Positions 44,725 through 57,527 of a DNA stretch of 64,000 nucleotides are shown piece after piece (the stretch's first letter is position 1; every line of letters starts with the position of its first letter). Position numbers and translations under genes: made by a program. The stretch covers positions 10,884,539-10,948,538 of the forward strand of contig NC_087070.1 in assembly GCF_963678635.1 (NCBI RefSeq). Reading direction: 5' to 3'. This stretch comes from Symsagittifera roscoffensis. Its lineage: Eukaryota > Xenacoelomorpha > Acoela > Convolutidae. The notes below the pieces were generated by a model, which did not search any database, was not told the DNA's origin, and was given only the letters and a program-made list of their open reading frames with translations.

Positions 44725-46720
44725 CTTATTGCGGTAAGAGGGCCCGCTTTAGGGGGAATAAGATGGAATTGTTGTATCGGGTCTCGGTTGTTAAGCTTAG
44801 CTTAACAGGATTCTAAAGAGGGGGTCGTTAAACTTTCGGGGTGGTAAATTACGTAATTAGGTACCCCTTTTCTAGGATTCTGCTTTAATTGAGTAAGACT
44901 CCCTCAGCAAATACCCCCCCTAGGATCCGGGAAACGATACAATACTACTTGAAAGAGCGGCTTTTTGTGTTTGATCGTTAGGTTTTCTTCTATATTGATT
45001 ACAGTTCCCATCCCCATAAATCTTTTTTGGCAGAAATTGGTTCTGATATATCACTTATAAGATATTCCAAGGGAACAAAATTTTCACCTAAAACGGATTT
45101 CGCAAAAATGTGTCAAACAGACAGCATTCTTAGATATCGCTAAAAAAATTTCGAAGAAAAAACCATCCTCTCTTCATTCATTAGTTTCCTGTGTTGATAA
45201 TCAAATTTCGAATTGTCATGTGAAACTTTTTGTTAACTGCGTCGCTTTTTTAGCAATTATTTTGACGTGGCAATATTTATTAAGGCTCTAATCTTGAGAA
45301 AAAAGATGTTCACAAACAATCTTTTTCGTAAAGATAACGAAGTTTGATAATCGACTCGAGGTTCTTCGAAACAGGCCGCTGGACAAATTGCAACCATCTG
45401 AAGCGGGTTCAGATAGAACTTAGGGTTAGCCTAACTTATCTAGAAAATTAGTATTCCGGGTATTGAACTTGGGGAGGAACTTTGTATTAGGTTGTGTAAG
45501 GTGGTTTTCTACCCACGCAAAATCAGGTCCAAAAAAATTCAACGAAATGGGTTGAGTGATATATCATGTTAATCCGATTCATTCGTGATTCAAACGGCAT
45601 TCGGAAGTTTCAGGAAACACTTTCCAGTGTTGAGAAAATTTGATTAGAATATTTTGTTTTTCGTCAAATTTCGAAGGAGAAAAGCAAGCGAAAAGGCTTT
45701 TTTTTTATAAATTTAGTCGCAGATTTGTAGTAAATAAGCCATGAATTCTGTACAGAAGCACTGTTTTTGCATTAAAAAACTTCAAAGTTATGCAAAATTA
45801 TCTCTGCAATTTTTTTTTTGATTTATTAATTGTTTTTTATGACTTTTTTGTAAAAAAAAAACTGTTTTTCAATACCCTTATGATAGTAAGAATATCAAAA
45901 ACTCCTTTAAAATATTTCTTCGTTCAGCTCTTATAGCCTCATCATGCGCAAAATTTGAAAATTAAAAAAATTAGTTTTCAAGAATACTGTTGGAAAATTC
46001 TGTGCTACTTGCACTGCAACCGCGGTTGCAGTGCAAGTAGCGCAGAAATTTCCGACAGTATTCCTAAAAACTACATTTAACTGGTCGCGATCATTCTTGT
46101 GCAAAATTTGAGTTTGCTCGTCCCGTTATAAAATTACAATCGCTATTAACCACCACCAATTTAGGTCCGCCAAGCTGATCATTTCGATTGCAAGTGGTTT
46201 GCAGCTAGTCGAAGTCAGTTCGGCAATTCCTGATGGATTTAAAAGTTTATAGCTGAAAGTTGTCTTGAGATTCGTTTGTTTTTTTTTGTTTATCTGTTGT
46301 TGATAGCCAACAAACTATTTTAGATGATAGCTTTTAAATTTCGCTTCAATTACGAGTTAATACTTCTCTTGACCCAATTGCCAAACTTTTCCAAAAAAAT
46401 TTCAGCTTCATTATCACACAAAAGGAAACTTGAGGGAGGCAATTTTCAATGATTTAGTCTGGCTTAACCAATCTAGTATATGTTAACGCTAAAGTTCAAA
46501 AAAATTTAAGATTGGCCAATCGAAAACGATGTCTTAGGACCAAATTGGGACCCTTTGGGTGATCACAGTGTCGAGCACCGCACCCGCCCCGTCGCCGCCC
46601 TTGTGTAGTTACTGATTTTAATGCAAGCTGTTTCCCGCATTCGAGGAATTTATAATTATTTTGGCGTGTTGAATTTTATTGAAACTGTATGTATCAATTG
46701 TTTATCTTTTGTTTATGTCA
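44725..46720. other. Single-copy DNA right of the giant element
   Basis: The first 250 bp are less AT-rich with C and G runs (CCCCCCCTAGGATCCGGG, about 44914-44931) and a GTTAAGC/GCTTAAC hairpin near 44792. No coding exon was recognised before 46724. The palindrome at 45973-46072 is annotated separately. Confidence 0.4.
45973..46072. repeat. 100-bp spacerless palindrome
   Basis: The centre lies between 46022 and 46023. The inner 36 bases are a perfect palindrome (CTACTTGCACTGCAACCG and its complement). The full 50-base arms differ at only five positions, most of them transitions that would still allow G-U pairing in RNA. No unpaired loop exists, so DNA could extrude a cruciform and a transcript would form a near-perfect hairpin. 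It may be a tiny fold-back transposon remnant or a small-RNA precursor. Confidence 0.9.
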
Positions 46721-46723
46721 TAG

Positions 46724-46838
46724 GTTGTAATATCCTGTGGAAAATATCAGGTAGAAACCTATCCTGTCTATGAGTGGCTTGTGTGGCAGTTCAGTCAAAG
46801 CGACAAGATGAGATTTGCGGAAAGATGGGCAGCCAAAC
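46724..46838 (+). CDS. Putative internal exon of an unidentified host gene
   Basis: After an acceptor-like TTTATGTCATAG the frame GTT GTA ATA TCC stays open for 38 codons (VVISCGKYQVETYPVYEWL, then VWQFSQSDKMRFAERWAAK) and runs to a possible GTATCC donor after AAACATG. The composition is protein-like, unlike the flanking AT-rich DNA. I do not recognise the family. Neighbouring exons were not found, so it may be isolated or chance. Confidence 0.35.
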
Positions 46839-47206
46839 ATGGTATCCTTTTTTATTTATGAAAGAACACCCTTCAAACCCAATTGTTCTATACTGTTCAT
46901 CAAAATTCTAGATACAAGAAGAAAAGGGTGATAGCATTTTCTATCACAACAAAAACATCATAAAAACATCATGCAACTATAATTACTAGCGTTTTTCTAC
47001 ATAATCTGTCTGTAATTTCGATAAACAACAAATAAAAGCGCATCAGACGTATTTAGTACAGCATTTACATGGTAAGACAAGCATATAGAGGTTACATGTA
47101 ATTTTTTCGCCAATCTTCACGGTTGGCAAAAGTGCGTAACATAAAGTTTCCATACATCTCAATATGTGAAAGTTGACATACAAACATACATACATAGATA
47201 CTATCA

Positions 47207-49100
47207 AACATACATACATACATACATACATACATACATACATACATACATACATACATACATACATACATACATACATACATACATACATACATACATA
47301 CATACATACATACATACATACATACATACATACATACATACATACATACATACATACATACATACATACATACATACATACATACATACATACATACATA
47401 CATACATACATACATACATACATACATACATACATACATACATACATACATACATACATACATACATACATACATACATACATACATACATACATACATA
47501 CATACATACATACATACATACATACATACATACATACATACATACATACATACATACATACATACATACATACATACATACATACATACATACATACATA
47601 CATACATACATACATACATACATACATACATACATACATACATACATACATACATACATACATACATACATACATACATACATACATACATACATACATA
47701 CATACATACATACATACATACATACATACATACATACATACATACATACATACATACATACATACATACATACATACATACATACATACATACATACATA
47801 CATACATACATACATACATACATACATACATACATACATACATACATACATACATACATACATACATACATACATACATACATACATACATACATACATA
47901 CATACATACATACATACATACATACATACATACATACATACATACATACATACATACATACATACATACATACATACATACATACATACATACATACATA
48001 CATACATACATACATACATACATACATACATACATACATACATACATACATACATACATACATACATACATACATACATACATACATACATACATACATA
48101 CATACATACATACATACATACATACATACATACATACATACATACATACATACATACATACATACATACATACATACATACATACATACATACATACATA
48201 CATACATACATACATACATACATACATACATACATACATACATACATACATACATACATACATACATACATACATACATACATACATACATACATACATA
48301 CATACATACATACATACATACATACATACATACATACATACATACATACATACATACATACATACATACATACATACATACATACATACATACATACATA
48401 CATACATACATACATACATACATACATACATACATACATACATACATACATACATACATACATACATACATACATACATACATACATACATACATACATA
48501 CATACATACATACATACATACATACATACATACATACATACATACATACATACATACATACATACATACATACATACATACATACATACATACATACATA
48601 CATACATACATACATACATACATACATACATACATACATACATACATACATACATACATACATACATACATACATACATACATACATACATACATACATA
48701 CATACATACATACATACATACATACATACATACATACATACATACATACATACATACATACATACATACATACATACATACATACATACATACATACATA
48801 CATACATACATACATACATACATACATACATACATACATACATACATACATACATACATACATACATACATACATACATACATACATACATACATACATA
48901 CATACATACAATACATACATACATACATACATACATACATACATACATACATACATACATACATACATACATACATACATACATACATACATACATACAT
49001 ACATACATACATACATACATACATACATACATACATACATACATACATACATACATACATACATACATACATACATACATACATACATACATACATACAT
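47207..49100. repeat. (TACA)n tetranucleotide microsatellite
   Basis: About 1.9 kb of uninterrupted TACA/CATA units, with one slip near 48910 (CATACAATACATAC). It runs straight into an assembly gap, so the true length is unknown. Because the unit length is not a multiple of three, every frame is open and encodes a repeating tetrapeptide (YIHT or MYVC); the very long open frames here are artefacts. Confidence 0.98.
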
Positions 49101-49300
49101 NNNNNNNNNNNNNNNNNNNNNNNNNNNNNNNNNNNNNNNNNNNNNNNNNNNNNNNNNNNNNNNNNNNNNNNNNNNNNNNNNNNNNNNNNNNNNNNNNNNN
49201 NNNNNNNNNNNNNNNNNNNNNNNNNNNNNNNNNNNNNNNNNNNNNNNNNNNNNNNNNNNNNNNNNNNNNNNNNNNNNNNNNNNNNNNNNNNNNNNNNNNN
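49101..49300. other. Assembly gap of 200 Ns
   Basis: Exactly 200 Ns, the size often used for gaps of unknown length, lying in or at the edge of the microsatellite. Confidence 0.98.
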
Positions 49301-49848
49301 TTTGGTCAATTTCACACTGTCTTGTCTTGGGGCTGTCCTTCAAACTTTTCCGGATCAAAATTTTCCGGATTTTATGCACACACGGCGAAAACCTTAGAAC
49401 ACTTGTTGCTAAGAAAGGGACGAAAAATAGATTGATTAAGAAGTAACGTGCGTTCTCTAAGCAACGCACTCTCATCTTAACCAAATGGCAGAGGTGTACA
49501 GGTCTTTAGTTCAGGAGCTGGGCCTTTTAATGGTGGTATAAATTGTTGCATTTATGTTACAGTGTTTTAATGTCGTTTTTGATTATTTTTGTATTGAATT
49601 AAGGTTTGATACGTCTGCCTCTTTAATTGTAAAAGTACACCGTAACAGTTTGTCACAATGGATCAGGACTTAGGCCATGACAGTACAAATGCGTCTTGAC
49701 TCTCGGCGTAATTTGGAAATTGAGCTCCTCAATGTTCAAAAACACATACAAGAAGCCATAGAGATCAAAAAATGAAAAGTTTTCAGTTGAGAATTACATC
49801 AAAAATGCTAATGTTTTCCTGGGAAAGGCTTTTCAAAAATGATGAGAT

Positions 49849-51551
49849 ATGTCAAATTATGAAAAAGCTACTATTAGAGATAAATCTTGCGAGGAACTGG
49901 AACAGTGGCTTGAACTCTCGACAAGAAGACACAATGAGGTAAGTCAGAAAGCTAGGAACTATGAAGGGTCTGAACAACAATTAAGGACCGTTTCATCGCG
50001 TTCGTGGGAAGTGACTTCCTTGAAGGGATAAGAAAAACCTCGAAGAGAGTAAAACAGTCTCAATGACTTCCAGTCAAAAGAAAAAATAATTGTTGTGGGC
50101 TAAATTAAGAACACAAGAGATTAAGAGACAAAACTAGAAATCCAACAAAGGTTTGAAGAAAAACAAATCCGCGAGGAGAATAGAAAAAAGTGTTTTGAAG
50201 TCAAAACAGCTGAAGCTGAATTGGAGGTAGACTCCGGCTATGTTGAACTGTTTGCTAGCTCGGTAGGCTCTCACAGGGAAACAGCAGATAAACGCACAAA
50301 AATTTGGGTGGATAATGTGCTTAATTTGAATCCAGTCGTAACCGTAACCGAACCGACCGCTAACACTTCTGGATTGAATGCGGTTCCCTATAACGGCCCG
50401 CTGGATGTTGATTCTGCTTGTAACGCCCAGTTAGGTGGCTTGTCTTCCACAAATATCCATGGGGTTGAAGCACCTCCCATGATTCCTAATTCTCTTATGC
50501 AGATTGCTGCCGGCACTAAAACTCAGCAAAATATCGGCGAATATGGGTCGAACTTAAATCAAGATGTAACGCAACCACGCCAGATTTCAGATTCAAATCA
50601 GTGAGTTAATGCTGAGCCTTATTTTGAAAACGTTTCATCACCTTGGTTCCCTGCAACTGCAACACCGACCCCCCAGCTTGCAACCCTCTAGATTTGAATG
50701 AATCATCGCGCGTGTTTGAGGCAGTAACACCTGTTGCCCATCCAAAAGCTGTAACGTTCCTTTACAATAGCGATGGAGCAACTTTTTATTTCACTCCGCC
50801 ACACGAGCAAGTACCCTTGCAATCACCGGTTGCGTCGGATATTCCTTGCTCGTCCGTATAGCAACCTGTCCCAAGTTTTGTCAATCCACCATCACAATCG
50901 ATATCTGTTCCAGACTTAGCCGAAGTCTTGGCATCGAACAGGAAGGATCCATTACCCGAATGGAAACTTTCCAAGTATGATGGTAGACCGTTGGAATGAC
51001 ATGATTGGTTAGGTCAGTTTCTGATTGCGGTTGATTCGCAATCAACTACTCCGGATGACGTCAAGCTGACATACCTTAAAACACTGGTAACTGGGAAAGC
51101 TATATTGGCAATAGCGGGCTTCGCGTATTCAGGTCGAATGTACAGATATGCACTTAGGGTCATTGAACGAAATTTTGGGCACCCTCAAACCTTCGTGAGC
51201 GCCCACCTCGAAAAACTTAACAGCGTTGCTCCAGTGAAATTGCTCAATTCCGAAAGAATAATTAACTTTCCTTTTGTTATTTCCAGTCTCGTTGGTGTGT
51301 TTTGATCGCTATCATATGAGGTCGATCTGAAATGAACCGATATCTTGAATCAAGATTTATGCTAATTGCCTCCGATTATGGAGGAGTCTTGGTCATCCTA
51401 CACGGTCAAGCCTAATTGGTTTTACCATAATCCCCTTGATTTCAACGAGTGGTTGAAAGAAAAGGCCGAAATGCATGAGCGTATGAAAACTTTTCCTGGT
51501 AAATCAAAAACAAGGAACCTGTCAAGAAAAAAACTACAACCCGAAATTTAG
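49849..51551 (+). pseudogene. gag: BEL/Pao Gag region
   Basis: The N-terminal coiled coil starts around 49849 (SCEELEQWLELSTRRHNEV). The core Gag domain lies at about 50925-51300: LPEWKLSKYDGRPLE, then a TGA near 50997, DWLGQFLIAVDSQ, VKLTYLKTLVTGKAILAIAG, YRYALRVIERNFGHPQTF. This is the conserved layout of the BEL/Pao Gag domain (DUF1759), including the rFG.P motif. Downstream 51366-51551 continues with PPIMEESWSSYTVKP. The middle block 50221-50604 is polar with no domain. Several stops separate the blocks. Gag would form the particle. Confidence 0.75.
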
Positions 51552-51569
51552 CATCTAGTGCCAAGCTGA

Positions 51570-52085
51570 ACAAGGCTGAATATCCCCCTGCGCGCAGTGC
51601 GCTGGTAAACAACCGTTATGGGGATGCAAGGTCTTCAAGGAAAAGAGTCCTACTCAAAGTGCAAAGATTTCCGCGGAGAAAAAACTCTGGTTCTCCTGTG
51701 TCCAAGTGGACCTTAAGTTCCGTAATTGCACGAAGGCTGGGACATGCATTAAACCTGAGTGCAAAAGTACGCCCAATGTCCTCTTGCATGGTGCAGACCT
51801 TAATTTTCCTCTTCGGAAGGAAGAAAACAAGTCTTCTACCAGAAAACTCCGGCGGAAAAATCAACCTTGTCTTGCTCCGCGTCAGTGCAGTTTGTTAAAG
51901 GTCTTCTCCAGGCTACTGAGTTGAGTGTTTTATCTGAGTCAAAAACCGAAAACGCTCTCGTTTTGGGTGATTCCGCGAGCAATCACTCCTGGCTTTCCGC
52001 CGGCTTGGCTCGCCGTCTGAACTTGTCGGGGAGAAAAATTGATCTAAACCTATTAGTTCAACGGATTTCATTTCGACCGAGTTAG
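51570..52085 (+). pseudogene. pol: BEL/Pao zinc fingers and aspartic protease
   Basis: Reading across frames, Cys/His words characteristic of the BEL/Pao nucleocapsid appear (about 51580-51800: CAQC, then KLWFSC, NCTKAGTCIKPECK and VLLHG). The protease follows with LGDSASNHSWLSAGLARRL (about 51962-52020). The usual active site D-S-G is D-S-A here, so catalysis is probably lost. The family normally has a single retropepsin that matures Gag-Pol. Confidence 0.7.
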
Positions 52086-52859
52086 TAGAAGTCAAGACAT
52101 AAATAACACCGGGTATACCTTCAATGTAACCGCTTACGTCTAGAAAAAAATTAATGTTGGGTCTCAAAAGGTTGATATTCCGGCCCTTCAAGAAAAGTAT
52201 CAACTCCTGGAAGCAGTAAAGCCAGCTTGAAATAGTTATTCGGACATCGAATTCGGACAAGTAGTTGGTGAGGATTTTTGTCAACACATACGGTCGCTTG
52301 TTTATATTCATGATGCAGATCGGAGAACTCCCATGGCTGTTTGTCTGCCGGTAGGATGGGTTTTGAGTCCCTTCATCGTCTGGGTTGTTGTCAACATGTT
52401 TCATGTACAATGCTGAAGACGTGGAACTTGTTATCCAAGTTTAATCGTGATATGAGTTTGAAAACTATGGCACATACAAGCAAGCTGATGCTCGTTCCAC
52501 AGCCGATCAGCGACCGCATAATCTTCTTGAATCAGCAACATAATATGATGATGAACGGTATTGGGTAGAAAGGTTATGGGCTGATAATAGCAGTTTTTTG
52601 CCCAACAAATACTTCTCAGCGTGTGGCACAGTTCAAGACGCACAAGAAACGGCTCGACAATGATAGTAGTTTAAAGTGTGAATACTCTGAGACAAAAACA
52701 GAGGACCTCGATAAATGTTATGTCATTCCGGTTAAACCGCACAATCGACAGCTCCGCTCCGCCCCGCTCGTAAATGGTATTTACCCCACCACCCTGTCCT
52801 CAACCCAAACAAGCCAGGTAAGGCTCGTCGGTTTTTAAATGGTTGGTCGTCCAAACTTC

Positions 52860-53570
52860 ATGGCCAATCTTCAATCAAATCTTTAATCCTTGGGCCTGAT
52901 TTATTGCAAAATTTATTACGCGTGTTAACGCGCTTCCGCCAACATCAATTTGCCGTCTCCACGCACTTCGAGGACTTGTTCTTCCATGTTGGGGTACCCC
53001 CTCGTAATCAACCTCCTTTGCGCTTTTTGTGGCTCGAGGATGACACATCGCATGTGAACGTTCTGCAGTTTATCCGGCATATTTTCGGTGCTCGCAACTC
53101 TCCGATGTGCGCGATTTTCGCACTTTCGCAAACCGCCAGGGATAACGTTGAAATTTTTTTCTGAAGCATCTAGAGCGGTACTTGGTAGGTTCTACATGGA
53201 TGATTACTTGATTTCCATCGAAAATCGCAATTACACAATGAGAGTAAGCAAGGATCTGGTGAACCTTCTTAAAATGTGATTATTCCGTCCTACCAAGTTT
53301 GTTAGTATTGTTCTTGCAATTGAAGAAACTTTAAACCATTCAATTGCTGTTGTTGCAAAAGTTAAGGACATTGCGACTGGCAGTGACCAATTGATTTCTC
53401 ATGTGATAGGGTTAAAGTGGAACCATGGAAATGACTCTCTTTTTGCTAGCCGTGAAGTTAATCGTGAACTCTAAACATCCCCTACGCAACAAAATGTTCA
53501 CAGCTTTGTTTCATCGGTCTTCGACCCTATTGATCTGGTGGCTTTCTACACGGTAAATAACGCCTGTTTC
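52860..53570 (+). pseudogene. pol: BEL/Pao reverse transcriptase
   Basis: The block 52904-53164 reads LLRVLTRFRQHQFAVSTHFEDLFFHV and LRFLWLEDD, then HIFGARNSPMCAIFAL, the diagnostic A and B motifs of Pao RTs. The motif A aspartate (usually D-I-E) reads STHFED. Motif C follows in another frame as FYMDDYLISI (about 53190-53220), with both Asp present. Downstream VIGLKWNHGNDSL and VSSVFDPIDLVAFYTV match the conserved post-RT signature. Frameshifts occur near 53160 and stops at 53277 and 53474. Confidence 0.8.
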
Positions 53571-53579
53571 CTAAAAATA

Positions 53580-54586
53580 TTATTGAGACTCAAAAACTGA
53601 AATTGCGGTCGTTTCTGGCAAATCAAGGGTAGCACCAATGAAGTTTTAGTCCATTCCGAAGCTGGACTTGCAGGCTGCCTTGCTGTCATCTAGATTGAAG
53701 GAAAATATACTCTGAACATTTTCAACCGATGTAACCCGCACCTTTATGTAAAACGATAGCACCACAATGTTTCAATAACTGGTTTTCGTCGCGAATCGTG
53801 TTTGTGAAATAAAAGAACGCGCCACTGTAAATCAATGGTTCCAAGTATATAGTGGAGATAACCCCGCAGACACTGGGACACACAGAATTTCGGCGGAACG
53901 CCATAAAGAAAGCAGTTGGGTCAGAGTCCAAGCTATTTTGGTAGGCAGTGAAAGACCTTTCAAACCAAATCTGGATGTTGTTACTAATATCCTTTCAAAT
54001 GAATCTGTGGACGACATCATAGACAACACAGCACATGTTCTCACCAGTTTTCGAAGCGGTCAGAACCCGTATTTGTTTGGGAGAAGTATAGTAGTAATAC
54101 GAAATTGCAGCGATACGTTTGATTTATTTCAAGGTTTTTGCCGCTACACAAGCACTTTGACGGATCTACTGCTCAAATAACCGATCGGGCCGAATTAGTA
54201 ATTGCTGAAGATAAATTTTTACTTTAAACCAATCCGAAATGTTCCCGGTTGAGTTCAAAGAATTTCAGTCTGGCATACCCGTAAAAAAGTCTGGTCACAA
54301 TGCATACAACTAACCGCTTATCGGCCACAGTGGCTTCATTCGTTCCACGGGACAAATTCAATGCTGGGCCGAAACAAATTTTGAAACAAGGCATTCTATC
54401 ATCTTAGATTATCGTCCCTTGTTGGTGAGTTTGTTTCTGAGGCATCTGCACTTTGCCCATAACAATCAACACTTGTGTTCCCCAGAACATATGAGATTTG
54501 TGGTGTTGGGTTAGCGAGCGGCCCTCCATGCAATTGAAAGAGTTTGTTTTGATCACAGAAAACGCAAGGCAAACACGTTACATCCT
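53580..54586 (+). other. Degraded region between BEL/Pao RT and integrase
   Basis: RNase H and the integrase zinc-binding domain are expected here. Short coding-like pieces occur on both strands (for example 53938-54180), but no motif could be read with confidence. The region is probably decayed pol. Confidence 0.35.
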
Positions 54587-55084
54587 TTGATATCCTACCT
54601 CCTTGTCAAACGGCTTGGTTACCGCCATCGGCCTTTCAGTAACTGTGGTGTGGATTGTTATGGTTCAATTTATGTGACTATTCGCCAAAGTAGTGATAAA
54701 AATTGGGCTTTTCTGTTCTTCTGCATGACCCTCCGTGCCGTGAATATCGAAATTGTTCCATCCATGGACACCGGCTCTTGCGTCATGGGGATTGAAAGAT
54801 TTATCGCCCGTCGTAGTAAGCCAAGTGCTGCGTGGTCAAACAACGGTACCACTTTCGTTTTAACTGAGAAAGAACTTATGCTTTGCGTACAAAGTTGGAA
54901 CAGACAGGCTCCCGCATTGTTAGTTCATAAAGGGATTAAATGGAAATACAATCCTCCTGGCGCGCCGCATCATGGTGAGTCTTGGGAAAAGTTAGCGCGC
55001 ACTTGCAAACGCGTCTTCTACACAATCATTGGAACTCGCAAGCTAACGATTGAGGTTTTTTCTGCCACGTTTTTGTTTAATTAA
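54587..55084 (+). pseudogene. pol: BEL/Pao integrase core (rve), catalytic Asp lost
   Basis: One open frame of about 165 codons reads RPFSNCGVDCYGSIYVTI (first Asp in GVDCYG), FFCMTLRAVNIEIVPSMDTGS, IARRSKPSAAWSNNGTTF and NPPGAPHHGESWEKLART. The layout is the DDE integrase of BEL/Pao. The second catalytic Asp should be in S-D-N-G but reads S-N-N-G (near 54835). The Glu in GESWEKL is present, where the family normally has GGxWE. The frame continues to TAA at 55082 and would insert the cDNA into the genome; this copy is inactive. Confidence 0.85.
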
Positions 55085-56652
55085 CTCGGGTTGGAAATTG
55101 TATGATAGGTGTTTTTCCATCAGCCAAAGTAGTTTTTTGGTTCTAATTTTGTTTTTGGAAAAATGTTGCGTTGTGTTTGCAACCCAACACAAGTGACAAA
55201 GACCTTGGTTTTTCAAAGCAGCGAGGGTTGGACGGTCTTGCCTTTACAATGCATAGAAAACTACCTGAATTGTCGTCGAGCTGTCTTTCACAAATGATAT
55301 AAAAAAAAGTAAAATACTTTTACTCTTTGGAAAAGTTTCCAATGAAGATTATTACAATTTTTTGAATTATAAATTGTCAAACGTTGATCAAGGCATTCAA
55401 AAACATGCCATACAAAATAATAGGAATTTTCAGCGTTTTTCAAAAAAACTATAAAGTGAAAAGAAAAAACAGCCAATGTTACCGTATCCAGGACTACTTT
55501 ATGCGCACAAAAAAATAACCTTTGCACGCAAAAAAACCATTGATGAGCGATTTCGGTGTATGGAGGTCAACCAGCTAGAGTTAATAAGTAGTGGTCTCTG
55601 ACTGTAGTTTTTAACTGAAATCAGGAAACTGAATGAGCTAAAACTTAAGTTCATTCAGCTGACTTTTCCGAAAAATGGCACTCCATGAAAAGCGAAAGTC
55701 GAAAATGGCTGTAAATTTCGACCCGTGTGATCACTATTCTCCCGGGTTGACCTTCATAGAAAAAAATGCTTGTCTCACATTTTTATGCGAAAAAAATGAT
55801 TATCATACAATTCCATGCATGGGTTCTAGGAAAAAATGTTTATCATAGGATTTCCATTTATAAAAATTGTATGATATGCAGTTTTTTCTTTGAATTTTTT
55901 TTTTCAGGGAAACCTATAAAAAAACTTTTTTTTGTAAATTTAAATGAGCTTGATTCGTTTTCTGATTAAGTTGGATCAAGTTGGCCCATTTTCTTTGATT
56001 TTTTTGACAAAAAATGTTTATCAGACGATTTCCATTCTATGAAAATGTTATGATAATCATTTTTTCGATAAACAAAATTTTAGCCGCGACACAAGTAATT
56101 TTGAAAAATTGCCCCAAAGTTTTTTAATTTTTTTTAAACCGCAAATCAAATTTTCTACGCAAACAAACATTTTCCGAAAATTTTTTTTGCATGCAAAATT
56201 TATTTTTTTGTGTGCATAACGTAGTCCTGGATACAATAAATTTTGGTAAAAACTAAAAGTTTGTTACTTTTGTTATATCATTTGTGCAAGACAGCTCGAA
56301 GACAACTCAGGTCGTTTTCTATGCATTGTAAAAGCAAGACCGTCCAACCTTTGGTGCTCTGAGTAACCAAGGTCTTTGTCACTTGGGTGCTGCTGCAAAC
56401 AGAACCCAAATTGTTTCAGAAAATGAAGTTAGACAGAAAAAACAACATTTTGGTTTAAGGCAAAAACACCTATCATACAATTCCATTTAATGGAAAAAAT
56501 GGCTATCATACAATTCCATTGTATGGAAAAATTGGTTATCATGTGAATTTCATACGATTTTTTTATTCTATGGAATTGAATGGATTTTTAAGAAAAGCAG
56601 TTTTTCCATAGTATGGAATTGTATGACAAGCATTTTTTGTCAACCCGGGCTC
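55085..56652. mobile_element. Foldback / inverted-repeat element
   Basis: The left arm 55085-55560 is matched in reverse complement by the right arm about 56200-56652, around a roughly 640-bp centre. Matching segments include TTGTATGATAGGTGTTTTT (55098 and 56463), AAGTGACAAAGACCTTGGTT (55191 and 56371), TTTACAATGCATAGAAAAC (55243 and 56311) and GTATCCAGGACTAC (55485 and 56220). CGGGTTG-like words mark the tips, with an extra internal copy at about 55742. Short AAAAATG..TTATCATACAATTCCAT units repeat in the arms and centre. No transposase is present. It begins at the stop of the BEL/Pao integrase frame, so it probably inserted there. Confidence 0.8.
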
Positions 56653-57527
56653 TTTTCGCATTTGATCATACTTGTTTGGGTCGATCGTATACAAATTTTT
56701 TGGTCTGCTTGCCGAAAAAAAGCACAATTTATCAGTCAAGACTTTCCAACATTTTTGCCTTCTATTGAAAAAAGCCAAAAAAACTTTGGCAAAAAACGTT
56801 CATAGGATAGTTCAAAAAACATATTCAGTAGAGTTTAAAAAATGTTCGACGTGTTTTTTGATTTTTTTTGAAAATATAAAACCCCATGCTACAATCTTAA
56901 ATCCGCCATGATCATATGTGTAGTTTTTGTTGACTGTTGCGATAAGAGCAATAATCAAAATTCACAGAACTGTAGTTTCATTTGATTACAGTTAAAACTA
57001 ATTAAGGTTTAATGATATGATAAATTAATTCCGAGTTTTAGCGAGAGGAGCACCAATTGCCTAATTTTAGGCTTTTTTGCTTCAATTTTTGTAAGTGTTT
57101 TAATTATATTTCATAGTAATCAGGTTATTTCAGACCAAACGACCACCCGAGGTTCAGAAACATGACAGCTGCCCGAAGTTACTGTGAAGACGTGTAAGTT
57201 TGTTTATATGTTCTGTTTAAACTGAATTCCTACTGCAGTAGAGGAAATTACCAACAAACGATTGATTAGTGACGGCAGTGGCGCAGAATTTTTTCTGGGG
57301 CTGGGTAGTTTTTCAAAAGAAATTTGTCAGGTCGCCCAATTTTTAGGTCGGCCAATAATTTCTAGGTAGTTTTTCAAAGACTTTTTTTTAAGTCGGCCAA
57401 AATGATTTTCCAGTTTTGAGGCTGCTCAGCGAAAAATGGTTGTCACAAAAATATACCAAAGGGAGGACCAGTTGGATAATTTGGGAACCAGATTTGAGGG
57501 GGGGTGGCGGTATATTCTTAATCAAGG
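56653..57527. other. Intergenic stretch with one possible exon
   Basis: 57134-57194 lies between an acceptor-like TTATTTCAG and a good donor, GTAAGT, and reads NDHPRFRNMTAARSYCEDV in one frame. This is reminiscent of the helix of C-type lectin domains but too short to assign. A GTCGGCC-rich region (about 57320-57410) with short direct repeats precedes the satellite. No other gene was seen. Confidence 0.3.

Larger units (their letters stand above)
49680..55084 (+). mobile_element. Decayed BEL/Pao LTR retrotransposon
   Basis: Gag, zinc-finger, protease, RT and integrase regions of the BEL/Pao superfamily follow in order on the plus strand, each in several frames with stops. Boundaries are approximate, since no LTR pair was identified (the left side abuts the gap and the right side a foldback element). 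The superfamily is known only from animals, which places the host. RNase H was not clearly read between RT and integrase. Confidence 0.85.

Noticed and set aside
44785-44805. GTTAAGC/GCTTAAC hairpin as a terminator or tRNA remnant
   Set aside because: A short inverted word without flanking tRNA features or T run; expected by chance in this composition.
47043-49484. Open frames of up to about 800 codons on both strands
   Set aside because: They are translations of the (TACA)n microsatellite through the N gap; the repeating YIHT/MYVC peptides are artefacts.
57134-57194. C-type lectin exon
   Set aside because: Splice-like borders and an NMTAARSYCEDV reading are suggestive, but 20 residues are too few to assign a fold.
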